Part shown: in pieces, positions 1 through 5,953 of the stretch
Layout: each line of letters starts with the position of its first letter
How positions within the stretch are numbered: the stretch's first letter is position 1
Origin: an uncultured Lachnospiraceae bacterium
GTDB taxonomy: Bacteria > Bacillota > Clostridia > Lachnospirales > Lachnospiraceae
Assembly (NCBI GenBank): GCA_947565255.1
Contig: CANOFI010000146.1
Span: 1 to 6,120 of the forward strand
DNA length: 6,120 bases
Direction of reading: 5' to 3'
The notes under the pieces: generated by a model
What the model saw: only the letters and a program-made list of their open reading frames with translations
Told to the model about the DNA's origin: nothing
Database searches by the model: none
Program-made: the position numbers and the translations under genes

Positions 1-135
1 GCTGTTTTTCGGATATATTTTTTCAAGCTGTTCGGCAATTCCGGCCTTGGTCTGCGTGCATTATCCGTTTATTTCACAAAAACAATTCTAAAAAACAATA
101 CAATAATTACATAAATTTGTATACGGCATGCCTTT

Positions 136-164
136 ATTATAAACTTTTTTGTGCATTGAGTCAA
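136..164 (-). promoter_or_regulatory. Leftward sigma-A type promoter reading out of the window
   Basis: On the minus strand TTGACT (164-159) is followed after exactly 17 bases by a perfect TATAAT (141-136). The predicted start is near position 129, and the transcript would run about 129 bases to the window edge. No well-supported start codon with a ribosome binding site is found in those bases. Either the leader is long or the gene begins at or beyond base 1. The match (5/6 and 6/6 with ideal spacing) is as good as can be expected without a known transcript. Confidence 0.65.
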
Positions 165-184
165 CACGTAATTGGTTTTATGAA
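156..184 (+). promoter_or_regulatory. Weak rightward promoter-like site sharing its -35 with the leftward promoter
   Basis: TTGAGT (156-161), 17 bases, then TATGAA (179-184), each matching the consensus at 4 of 6 positions. The -35 overlaps the leftward -35 inside the palindrome TTGAGTCAA (156-164). If used, it would give the glutamine synthetase gene a leader of about 260 bases, including the small hairpin at 249-264. This is much weaker than the site at 372-400 and may be chance. Confidence 0.2.
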
Positions 185-191
185 AGGTATT

Positions 192-225
192 TATACAGTC
201 ATAAATATTTGTATAGCCATAAATA
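192..225. repeat. Two imperfect direct repeats ending in CATAAATA
   Basis: Bases 192-207 and 210-225 match at 13 of 16 positions, with a period of 18 bases and an identical CATAAATA end. They lie between the leftward promoter and the downstream rightward promoter, so a regulator-binding role is conceivable. AT-rich DNA gives such matches easily, and no known operator is recognised. Confidence 0.25.
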
Positions 226-371
226 GAATGACATTTTATCAAAAAAACACAGTAGAAAAACTGTAAATTCCTCAAAGTATTGTGTGTTTAAATTTCTTTA
301 AAAAGTGCTATTATCCGTTATTTCCCCGGCTTACAGATATCTGATTCTTATGATTTGGTACTTTAGTAGTA

Positions 372-400
372 TTGACGGTCATGTTCAAAATTGGTAGAAT
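372..400 (+). promoter_or_regulatory. Probable sigma-A promoter of the glutamine synthetase operon
   Basis: TTGACG (372-377), a 17-base spacer, then TAGAAT (395-400): 5/6 and 5/6 matches at ideal spacing. Transcription would start near 406-408, leaving a leader of about 45 bases before the ATG at 453. This placement rules out the longer reading frame opening at TTG 372, because that codon would be the -35 box itself. A 6-base TTGGTA copy lies at 355-360 and again at 391-396, the second touching the -10. A leader this short has no room for a two-hairpin ANTAR target plus a terminator. Confidence 0.65.
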
Positions 401-452
401 AGAAAAGATAGAATTAAAAATTATGTGCAGAAAGGATGCTTGGTGTCAGAAA

Positions 453-1784
453 ATGAACAGATATTCAAAAGAAGATATTTGGCGTATGGTAGAGGAAGAA
501 GATGTGGAATTTATCCGGCTGCAGTTTACGGATATTTTCGGCACGATGAAAAATGTGGCGGTGACAGCAAGCCAGCTGGAGAGAGCACTAAAAAATCAGT
601 GTACGTTTGATGGGACAACGATAGACGGATTTTTGAGAATGGAAGAATCGGATTTGCATTTTTATCCGGATGTGGATACGTTTCAGATTTTTCCGTGGCG
701 TCCGCAGCAGGGGAAAGTGGCGAGATTTATCTGTAATATTCACAAGCAGGACGGGAGTCCTTTTGAGGGAGACAGCAGAAGCGTTTTAAAAAATGTTGTT
801 GCGCGGGCCGCTGAAATGGGGTATGAATTTAATGTCGGCCCCCAGTGCGAATTTTTTTTATTTCAGATGGATGACGAGGGCAGGCCGACGACGAATGCCA
901 GTGACCGCGCGGGATTTTATGATTTGGGACCGGTGGATTTGGGGGAAAATGCCAGAAGAGATATGGTACTTACCTTAGAGGATATGGGCTTTGAGATTGA
1001 GAGCTCTTATCATGAGATTGCGCCGGCGCAGCACGAAATTGATTTTAAATCGGACGAGGCGCTGGTGACCGCAGATAATATTATGACTTATAAGCTGGCG
1101 GTGCGGACGATAGCAAAACGCCACGGCATGTACGCTACCTTTATGCCGAAGCCGAAACAGGGCGTGAATGGCTCCGGCATGCATCTGCATATGATGCTGA
1201 CTAAGAATGGAAAAAATGTATTTGACGATGCGTCGGATGAATTGGGCCTCAGCCGGGAAGCCTATTATTTTATCGGGGGTCTGTTAAAGCATATCAAAGC
1301 GATGACAGCCATTTTAAATCCGACGGTCAATTCCTATAAGCGCCTTGTAAAAGGCTACGAGGCGCCGGTCTGCATTGCATGGTCGGCGACCAACCGGACG
1401 TCGCTGATTCGTGTGACAGAGGGCGGCGGGCTGAAGACAAAAATTTTGCTGCAAAGCCCCGACGCCACCTGCAATCCTTATCTGGCCATTGCAGTGTGCT
1501 TAGCGGCAGGCCTGGATGGAATACAGAACAAGATAGAGCCGCCGGCAAGGGTGACGAGAAATTTATTTGAGATGAGTAAGAAGCAGCTTCGGGAGGAAGG
1601 AATTGAAATGCTTCCGGGAAGCTTGATTGATGCGGTGAAGGAGCTGGAAAACAGTACATTTATCAGAACCGTACTGGGCGATTACATTACGGACAAATTT
1701 ATTCAGTTTAAGCGCGAGGAATGGTCGGAATTCAGAAAGCATATTTCAAACTGGGAATTAGAGCACTATTTGTATAAGGTGTGA
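453..1784 (+). CDS. glnA: Glutamine synthetase homologue, type I-alpha, with altered ATP-side metal site
   Basis: This 443-residue protein has the length of Gram-positive GSI-alpha enzymes, which form dodecamers and make glutamine from glutamate, ammonia and ATP in the cytoplasm. Visible family motifs are RLQFTDIFGT (22-31), DGTTIDGF (53-60), HEIAPAQHEIDF (187-198), NGSGMHLH (239-246), NSYKRLVKGYEAPV (293-306), NRTSLIR (314-320) and SPD...NPYL (335-344). There is no adenylylation-type extension. Oddly, the usual GPExE reads GPQCE (129-133) and the usual RVExR reads KILLQ (330-334). By E. coli numbering E129, E357 and R359 are thus Gln, Leu and Gln, although the n1 ligands (E133, E188, E195) and H244 remain. 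Activity is therefore doubtful. Start 453 gives the standard N-terminus and follows the promoter at 372-400. The Shine-Dalgarno-like AGAAAGGA (429-436) lies 16 bases away, which is unusually far; an in-frame ATG at 423 has no ribosome site. The antiterminator gene follows after 4 bases. Confidence 0.9.
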   Translation: MNRYSKEDIWRMVEEEDVEFIRLQFTDIFGTMKNVAVTASQLERALKNQCTFDGTTIDGFLRMEESDLHFYPDVDTFQIFPWRPQQGKVARFICNIHKQDGSPFEGDSRSVLKNVVARAAEMGYEFNVGPQCEFFLFQMDDEGRPTTNASDRAGFYDLGPVDLGENARRDMVLTLEDMGFEIESSYHEIAPAQHEIDFKSDEALVTADNIMTYKLAVRTIAKRHGMYATFMPKPKQGVNGSGMHLHMMLTKNGKNVFDDASDELGLSREAYYFIGGLLKHIKAMTAILNPTVNSYKRLVKGYEAPVCIAWSATNRTSLIRVTEGGGLKTKILLQSPDATCNPYLAIAVCLAAGLDGIQNKIEPPARVTRNLFEMSKKQLREEGIEMLPGSLIDAVKELENSTFIRTVLGDYITDKFIQFKREEWSEFRKHISNWELEHYLYKV

Positions 1785-1788
1785 TCTC

Positions 1789-2337
1789 ATGGCAAATATT
1801 ATTGTGGCATTTCCGAAAATGGAAGATGCAAAATTCATCCGCAGCCTGCTGCAGAAAAATGGATATATGGTGCAGGGGGCGGTCAGCAGCGCCTCGGCGG
1901 CGATTGCACTTGCGAATGAATTAGAGAGCGGCGTTATTGTGTGCGGGAACCGGTTTATGGACATGGGGCATCGTGAGCTGCTTGAGCTTCTTCCCCACGG
2001 TTTTCAGATGCTGCTTGTGGCATCCAGGCAGGCGCTGGCCCAGAATCAGGGAGAAAATGTGGTCAGCCTGGCAATGCCGATTAAGATGCAGGAGCTGTTG
2101 TCAACAGTTGGTATGCTTACAGGGCATACCAGACGTCCTGCTAAGCCTGAAAAACAGAAACCTCTGAAAAGAACCGAGGAGCAGAAAAAGCTTTTGCAGG
2201 AGGCAAAGCAAATGCTGATGGAGCGAAATAACCTCACGGAGGATGAGGCGCACCGGTACATACAAAAAATAAGCATGGATGCGGGAAGAAGTGCGGTGGA
2301 GACGGCACAGATGCTTTTGAGCATGCGGGATATGTGA
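1789..2337 (+). CDS. ANTAR-domain transcription antiterminator with degenerate receiver domain
   Basis: This 182-residue cytoplasmic protein is of the AmiR/NasR type. The N-terminal 110 residues have the alternating strand-helix pattern of a response-regulator receiver. However, the acidic pair after the first strand is missing (NIIVAF, 3-8), the phosphoacceptor position is Gly53 (VCGNRFMDMG, 51-60), and the conserved Lys before Pro is Met96 (AMPIK). It therefore should not take part in ordinary phosphorelay. A basic linker (114-130) leads to the ANTAR helices (about 131-178), with LMERNNLTEDEA (143-154) and AGRSAVETAQMLL (165-177) matching the family pattern. ANTAR proteins bind paired hexaloop hairpins in leader RNA and prevent termination. 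The start has AAGGTG (1776-1781) seven bases upstream, and the gene begins 4 bases after the glutamine synthetase stop, implying co-translation. A glnA-linked antiterminator called NitR is known from a clostridium and is the likely counterpart. I found no convincing RNA target in this window. Confidence 0.88.
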   Translation: MANIIVAFPKMEDAKFIRSLLQKNGYMVQGAVSSASAAIALANELESGVIVCGNRFMDMGHRELLELLPHGFQMLLVASRQALAQNQGENVVSLAMPIKMQELLSTVGMLTGHTRRPAKPEKQKPLKRTEEQKKLLQEAKQMLMERNNLTEDEAHRYIQKISMDAGRSAVETAQMLLSMRDM

Positions 2338-2338
2338 G

Positions 2339-2464
2339 GTGTTTGTTAAGGTGAATGACAGAGTGTGTGATACGCATGGTTATTTTACGATTATAGACGT
2401 GGCGGAAGCGAAAGGAATGGATATAAAAAATGAAATTTACAAAAATGCACGGAATTGGAAATGA
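2339..2464 (+). CDS. Possible small ORF between the antiterminator gene and dapF
   Basis: A GTG at 2339, one base after the antiterminator stop, opens 41 codons ending in TGA at 2462-2464, 35 bases inside dapF in another frame. A second GTG at 2351 lies directly after TTAAGG and would give 37 codons. The residues over the 92-base intergenic part read like protein (GYFTIIDVAEAKGMDIKNE), with a strand-then-helix character faintly like a helix-turn-helix N-terminus. I do not recognise a family. The start codons are weak and no good Shine-Dalgarno is spaced correctly. It could be a real coupled leader peptide for dapF, a remnant of a lost gene, or chance. Confidence 0.25.
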   Translation: MFVKVNDRVCDTHGYFTIIDVAEAKGMDIKNEIYKNARNWK

Positions 2465-3296
2465 TTATGTTTATGTAAACTGTTTTCGGGAAACGGTGTC
2501 AAATCCTGAGAAAGCGGCAAGATTTGTCAGTGACCGGCATTTCGGAATCGGTGCGGACGGAATGATTCTTATAAAGCCGTCGGACAAGGCAGATTTTTTT
2601 ATGGAAATGTACAATGCGGACGGCGGTCAGGGCGAAATGTGCGGAAACGGCATCCGCTGCGTGGCCAAATATGTTTATGATTACGGGCTGACTGATAAGA
2701 CGAGGATAACGGTTGATACGTTAAGCGGCATCAAATATTTAGATTTGCATGTGCAGGACGGTAAAGTTCAGACAGTCTGCGTGAATATGGGAAGTCCGGT
2801 GCTGGCTCCGGCCAAAATCCCGGTTGTGCAGGATGGAGAGGACTGCATAAACCAGCCGATAGAGGTGGATGGGAAAGTGTATCATATGACCTGTGTTTCC
2901 ATGGGGAATCCGCATGCCGTTGTATATGTGGACGATGCAGAGCAGTTAGAGCTTGAAAAAATCGGGCCGCTTTTTGAAAATCATGAGCGGTTTCCGGCGC
3001 GTATTAATACGGAATTTGTGAAACTGATTGACAAAAAAACGTTGCAGATGCGTGTATGGGAACGCGGCTCCGGTGAAACACTGGCCTGCGGGACCGGCGC
3101 CTGTGCCGTTGCGGTGGCGAGTGTGTTAAACGGCATGACCGAAGAGGAGGTTACGGTAAAACTGCTGGGCGGTGAGCTTCAGATTCGATGGGACCGGACA
3201 GAAAATGCGGTGTACATGACCGGACCCGCTGCGGTGGTATTTGACGGGGAAATCGCCCCGGAATTGTGGATGAAGAGAGGATGCACTGAAAAATAG
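2430..3296 (+). CDS. dapF: Diaminopimelate epimerase
   Basis: DapF interconverts LL- and meso-diaminopimelate without a cofactor, using two cysteines as base and acid. The product feeds peptidoglycan cross-linking and lysine synthesis in the cytoplasm. The 288-residue length is usual. It opens with the standard KMHGIGNDYVYVN (5-17), has the first catalytic cysteine in GEMCGNGIRC (Cys71), the substrate-binding MGNPHAV (158-164), and the second catalytic cysteine in GSGETLACGTGACA (Cys220). The two halves show the pseudo-twofold layout of the family. The start at 2430 gives the conserved N-terminus, but AAAGGA (2411-2416) sits 13 bases upstream, longer than usual. It lies 92 bases after the antiterminator gene with no terminator seen between, and 61 bases before dapL, its pathway partner. 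Nothing looks truncated. Confidence 0.96.
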   Translation: MKFTKMHGIGNDYVYVNCFRETVSNPEKAARFVSDRHFGIGADGMILIKPSDKADFFMEMYNADGGQGEMCGNGIRCVAKYVYDYGLTDKTRITVDTLSGIKYLDLHVQDGKVQTVCVNMGSPVLAPAKIPVVQDGEDCINQPIEVDGKVYHMTCVSMGNPHAVVYVDDAEQLELEKIGPLFENHERFPARINTEFVKLIDKKTLQMRVWERGSGETLACGTGACAVAVASVLNGMTEEEVTVKLLGGELQIRWDRTENAVYMTGPAAVVFDGEIAPELWMKRGCTEK

Positions 3297-3343
3297 TATG
3301 AATGATATGCAAAATGAAAACAATTTGTAAATTTTGAATGAAT

Positions 3344-3349
3344 AGGAGG
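3344..3349 (+). promoter_or_regulatory. Strong Shine-Dalgarno site of dapL
   Basis: A perfect AGGAGG lies 8 bases before the ATG at 3358. It is by far the strongest ribosome binding site in the window and fixes the dapL start. The 61-base gap holding it also contains an AT-only hairpin candidate, CAAAAT (3310-3315) with ATTTTG (3331-3336), too weak to act as a terminator. Confidence 0.85.
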
Positions 3350-3357
3350 ATTACAAA

Positions 3358-4572
3358 ATGTTTAAAATCAATGAAAATTACTTAAAGCTGCCAGGAAGTT
3401 ATCTGTTCAGCACCATTGCAAAAAAGGTGGCGGCTTACACGGAGGCCAATCCGGATAAAGAAATTATCCGCTTAGGAATAGGCGATGTAACCCAGCCGCT
3501 GGCGCCTGCCATCATCGAGGCCATGCACAAAGCGGTGGATGAGATGGGCAAAGCGGAAACATTTCGGGGATATGCGCCGGACCTTGGATACCAGTTCCTT
3601 CGCGATGCCATTGCACAGGAGGATTATAAGGCAAAAGGTGCGGATATCAGTGCGGATGAGATTTTTGTCAGTGACGGCGCAAAGTGCGATTCCGGTAATA
3701 TTCAGGAAATTTTCAGTGTAGATAACAAAATAGCCGTGTGCGACCCGGTGTACCCGGTTTACGTAGATACCAATGTAATGGCCGGGAGAACGGGAACCTA
3801 TGATGCGGCGAAGGAGACATGGAGCGATGTCATTTACATGCCGTGTACGGCAGAGAATCAGTTTGCGCCGGATTTTCCAAAGGAGACGCCGAATCTCATC
3901 TATCTGTGCTTCCCCAATAACCCTACGGGTTCCACCATCACGAAAGACCAGCTGCAGGGCTGGGTGGATTATGCAAATAAAGTAGGTGCCGTGATTATTT
4001 ATGATGCCGCTTACGAGGCCTATATTTCGGAGGAGAATGTGGCACACACGATTTATGAGTGTCCGGGGGCAAGAACCTGCGCCATTGAGCTGAAAAGCTT
4101 CTCAAAAAATGCCGGATTCACAGGCGTGCGCCTTGGTTATACGGTGATTCCGAAGGATTTGAAATGTAAGGATGTGTCATTGCATAGTCTCTGGGAAAGA
4201 AGGCACGGTACAAAATATAACGGCGCGCCGTATATTGTCCAGAGAGCGGGTGAGGCCGTTTATAGTGCAGAAGGCAGGGAACAGCTGAAAAAGCAGGTTG
4301 CGTATTATATGAACAATGCCGGTATCATCAAAGAAGGACTGCAGGCTGCCGGATATTCGGTTTCCGGCGGTGTGAATGCACCGTACATCTGGTTAAAGAC
4401 ACCGGACGGCATGTCGTCATGGGAGTTTTTTGATTATCTGCTTGAGACGGCCAATGTAGTCGGTACGCCGGGTTCGGGATTCGGGCCGAGCGGAGAGGGG
4501 TATTTCCGTCTGACTGCGTTCGGAAGCTACGAGAATACACTGGCTGCCATGGAGCGCATCAGGGCGATGTAA
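3358..4572 (+). CDS. dapL: LL-diaminopimelate aminotransferase
   Basis: DapL converts tetrahydrodipicolinate to LL-diaminopimelate in one glutamate-dependent, PLP-dependent transamination, bypassing the succinylase and acetylase branches. The next enzyme is DapF, encoded immediately upstream. The 404-residue length and the start FKINENYLKLPGSYLF (2-17) are typical of the family. Fold-type I aminotransferase signatures are present in order: GIGDVTQPL (40-48), SDGAKCD (105-111), CFPNNPTG (184-191), YDAAYE (215-220, with the PLP-ring Asp216 and Tyr219), SFSKNAGFTGVRLG (247-260) with the PLP-binding Lys250, and GEGYFRLTAFG (379-389) whose Arg384 should bind the substrate carboxylate. A strong AGGAGG fixes the start. 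The gene is followed at 4581 by a large inverted repeat and then by a convergent gene. No anomalies are seen. Confidence 0.97.
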   Translation: MFKINENYLKLPGSYLFSTIAKKVAAYTEANPDKEIIRLGIGDVTQPLAPAIIEAMHKAVDEMGKAETFRGYAPDLGYQFLRDAIAQEDYKAKGADISADEIFVSDGAKCDSGNIQEIFSVDNKIAVCDPVYPVYVDTNVMAGRTGTYDAAKETWSDVIYMPCTAENQFAPDFPKETPNLIYLCFPNNPTGSTITKDQLQGWVDYANKVGAVIIYDAAYEAYISEENVAHTIYECPGARTCAIELKSFSKNAGFTGVRLGYTVIPKDLKCKDVSLHSLWERRHGTKYNGAPYIVQRAGEAVYSAEGREQLKKQVAYYMNNAGIIKEGLQAAGYSVSGGVNAPYIWLKTPDGMSSWEFFDYLLETANVVGTPGSGFGPSGEGYFRLTAFGSYENTLAAMERIRAM

Positions 4573-4580
4573 AAAGTTCC

Positions 4581-4740
4581 TTTTATTTTTTCGGCGGTTA
4601 ACGCAGCATTTTACCCAAATTTCTATCTGCCGCATTGGATATTCCGACCGCATTCATTACAGTGTTATTGGAAATCTATCCTGCAGATAAAAACTGTTCG
4701 GAGTAATCTGCTACAAAGCATAACCGCCGAAGAAATAGAG
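4581..4740. repeat. 160-base nested inverted repeat between convergent genes
   Basis: The whole dapL-peptidase intergenic region can fold on itself. The closing stem pairs 4581-4600 with 4721-4740: 20 consecutive pairs, 17 Watson-Crick and 3 G-U if transcribed rightward, with a perfect 11-base core TTCGGCGGTTA/TAACCGCCGAA. Inside, 4620-4630 pairs with 4683-4693 (10 of 11), and 4637-4645 pairs with 4670-4681 around a 3-base bulge. A further short pairing, GCAG (4603-4606) with CTGC (4708-4711), may narrow the internal loop. No ORF fills it. The arms are T-rich then A-rich in both orientations, so neither strand gives a classic hairpin-plus-T-run terminator. Options are a structured RNA, a 3' UTR mRNA-stabilising or terminating element, or a MITE-like insertion. 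No clear target-site duplication is seen. Confidence 0.6.
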
Positions 4741-4766
4741 AAACAGTATCATTCGCAGTATGTTTT

Positions 4767-5933
4767 TTATTTTGTTTTTTCCTGGCTTTTTATAAAGGCA
4801 TCTACAGCAGGGTCCTTCCATGCGTGAATTCGGACCCATTCTTTTGTAGCTTCATTTTTTTGGGTTTCAGAGCGGTTCTGGTATAAAAATTTTGTCAGCT
4901 CATAGCAGTCAATCCAGATTTCATTGTTCCCCTCTTTTTGGGATTCGTCAAAAATAATCTGTAAGCCGAAATGCAGATGGTATTCATCGATGTTATTGAC
5001 ATTTTCGGTAGTGCTGTAGCCAGTGCGTCCCATGTAACCGATGACATCGCCCGCTGTGACGGCATCCCCTTCCTTTAATGTTTTGCAGAAGGGAAAATCC
5101 TTTCTCAGATGTGCGTAATAATAATACCGTTTTTTATCGAAGCTGCGTATTCCAATCCTCCATCCGCCGTACTTGTTCCAGCCCATAGCTTCTATGTATC
5201 CTGACTCGGCTGCGACGACGGGGGTGCCGACCTGCCCCATCATATCATGCCCTAAATGGGGTCTTGCGTATCCATAGCTTCTGGAAGCACCGAAGTCATC
5301 ATAGTCGGAATACGGAAAATTTTTTGCAATGGGAAGAAAGGCTTTTAATCCATACTGTCTGTGCATGGTACCATCGTCTGCTTCCGTTTCAAATTCTCCG
5401 ACCATTCCTCCCAGAATAGCGGTAAAGCATTCCTTATAATACGGAAAATATTTCATGTCTCTGGTCAGCTCTTCGCATGACGTGCCCTCTTTTAATGCGG
5501 CAGTAAAGTCCTCCATCGCTTTTTTGGTGACGGAGGTTTTGGAAAAATCGTTTCCATTTTTGCAGGCTGCATAGGCAAGGAGGTCAATCCAGTGAAAATG
5601 AATTTCGTCTTCATAGCTGTCCACGTCGTATTGATATGCCAGTTTCAGGGAACTGCAGTCTGCATGAAAGTCTACCCATTTGATAAAATCTTTTTCCTCC
5701 CCCTCCTTTTTGTCGTCAGACTCCCAGAGAAGCGTGCCGCAGTAAGAGGTCTGGCTTAAGGTGGATATGGGATTCTCCTGGCCGGATGCGTGAAATCCAA
5801 GTATTGTAATAAGGACAGTACACAGCAAAACAAAAAAAGCGGGCAGAAGGGAGCAGGCCTGCTGCCTGTCTGCTGCCTGCAGGCGTAAAAAAGGTTTGCG
5901 TATGCTGTGAATAAAAGTTTGAAAAAAAGACAT
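4767..5933 (-). CDS. Membrane-anchored M23 (LytM-type) zinc metallopeptidase
   Basis: M23 proteins are zinc endopeptidases that cut peptidoglycan cross-bridges or stem peptides, or act as inactive regulators. The 388-residue protein has a basic cytoplasmic start (1-28), one hydrophobic helix (about 29-48) as uncleaved anchor or signal, a family-unknown central region with several cysteines (50-210), and the catalytic domain (about 215-325). The Zn motif HxGxD is HLGHD (226-230), the usual TPVVAAESG strand follows (237-245), then the YYYAHL His (His275) and the HxH motif YHLHFGLQ (His319, His321). All expected metal and catalytic residues are present, so it should be active. A C-terminal helical tail (345-388) extends past the domain. 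The ribosome site AGGTG lies five bases before the ATG. It is convergent with dapL and divergent from the frame starting at 5954. The exact substrate and any sporulation role cannot be read from sequence. Confidence 0.9.
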   Translation of the reverse strand: MSFFQTFIHSIRKPFLRLQAADRQQACSLLPAFFVLLCTVLITILGFHASGQENPISTLSQTSYCGTLLWESDDKKEGEEKDFIKWVDFHADCSSLKLAYQYDVDSYEDEIHFHWIDLLAYAACKNGNDFSKTSVTKKAMEDFTAALKEGTSCEELTRDMKYFPYYKECFTAILGGMVGEFETEADDGTMHRQYGLKAFLPIAKNFPYSDYDDFGASRSYGYARPHLGHDMMGQVGTPVVAAESGYIEAMGWNKYGGWRIGIRSFDKKRYYYYAHLRKDFPFCKTLKEGDAVTAGDVIGYMGRTGYSTTENVNNIDEYHLHFGLQIIFDESQKEGNNEIWIDCYELTKFLYQNRSETQKNEATKEWVRIHAWKDPAVDAFIKSQEKTK

Positions 5934-5953
5934 GATTCACCTGTAAAGCGGCA

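Larger units (their letters stand above)
1..452. other. Gene-poor AT-rich region upstream of the glutamine synthetase gene
   Basis: I see no convincing complete gene here. The region is strongly AT-rich except for the first 60 bases, which are more GC-balanced and may be the 5' part or leader of a leftward gene lying mostly outside the window. It holds a strong leftward promoter (136-164), a weak overlapping rightward one (156-184), two imperfect 16-base copies ending in CATAAATA (192-207 and 210-225), a small hairpin (249-264), a 10-base palindrome CAGATATCTG (334-343) and the promoter at 372-400. No GC-rich hairpin followed by a T-run is visible, so I see no intrinsic terminator or attenuator. 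Confidence 0.7.

Noticed and set aside
1..61. Start of a leftward gene (frames reading IAEQLEKIYPKN, or TTG followed by KKYIRKT)
   Set aside because: Both look somewhat coding, but one is closed by a stop just upstream with no usual start codon, and the other has a TTG without a ribosome site. Too little sequence is present to choose.
249..264. Hairpin ACAGT-AGAAAA-ACTGT as an ANTAR target with hexaloop
   Set aside because: The loop has A at position 1 but A, not G, at position 4. There is no second matching hairpin and no terminator downstream, and the main promoter lies after it.
372..452. Longer glutamine synthetase frame starting at TTG 372
   Set aside because: TTG 372 coincides with the -35 box of a near-consensus promoter, there is no ribosome site, and the 27 extra residues are unlike the family N-terminus.
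1327..1659. 110-codon open frame on the minus strand
   Set aside because: It lies antisense to the conserved C-terminal half of the glutamine synthetase homologue and has no recognisable features.
3472..4047. 191-codon open frame on the minus strand
   Set aside because: It lies wholly antisense to dapL, whose motifs and ribosome site are unambiguous; it is a shadow frame.
4573..4600. Intrinsic terminator of dapL using the T-rich stretch at 4581-4591
   Set aside because: The T-run is not preceded by a GC-rich hairpin; it is instead the 5' arm of the large inverted repeat.
4581..4740. 6S RNA gene
   Set aside because: The rod-with-bubble shape and length are loosely similar, but no promoter is evident and I could not identify conserved 6S positions, so the specific label is not supported.
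4744..4761. Short direct repeat CAGTAT at 4744-4749 and 4756-4761 as an insertion duplication
   Set aside because: Both copies are on the same side of the inverted repeat, so they do not flank it; most likely chance.
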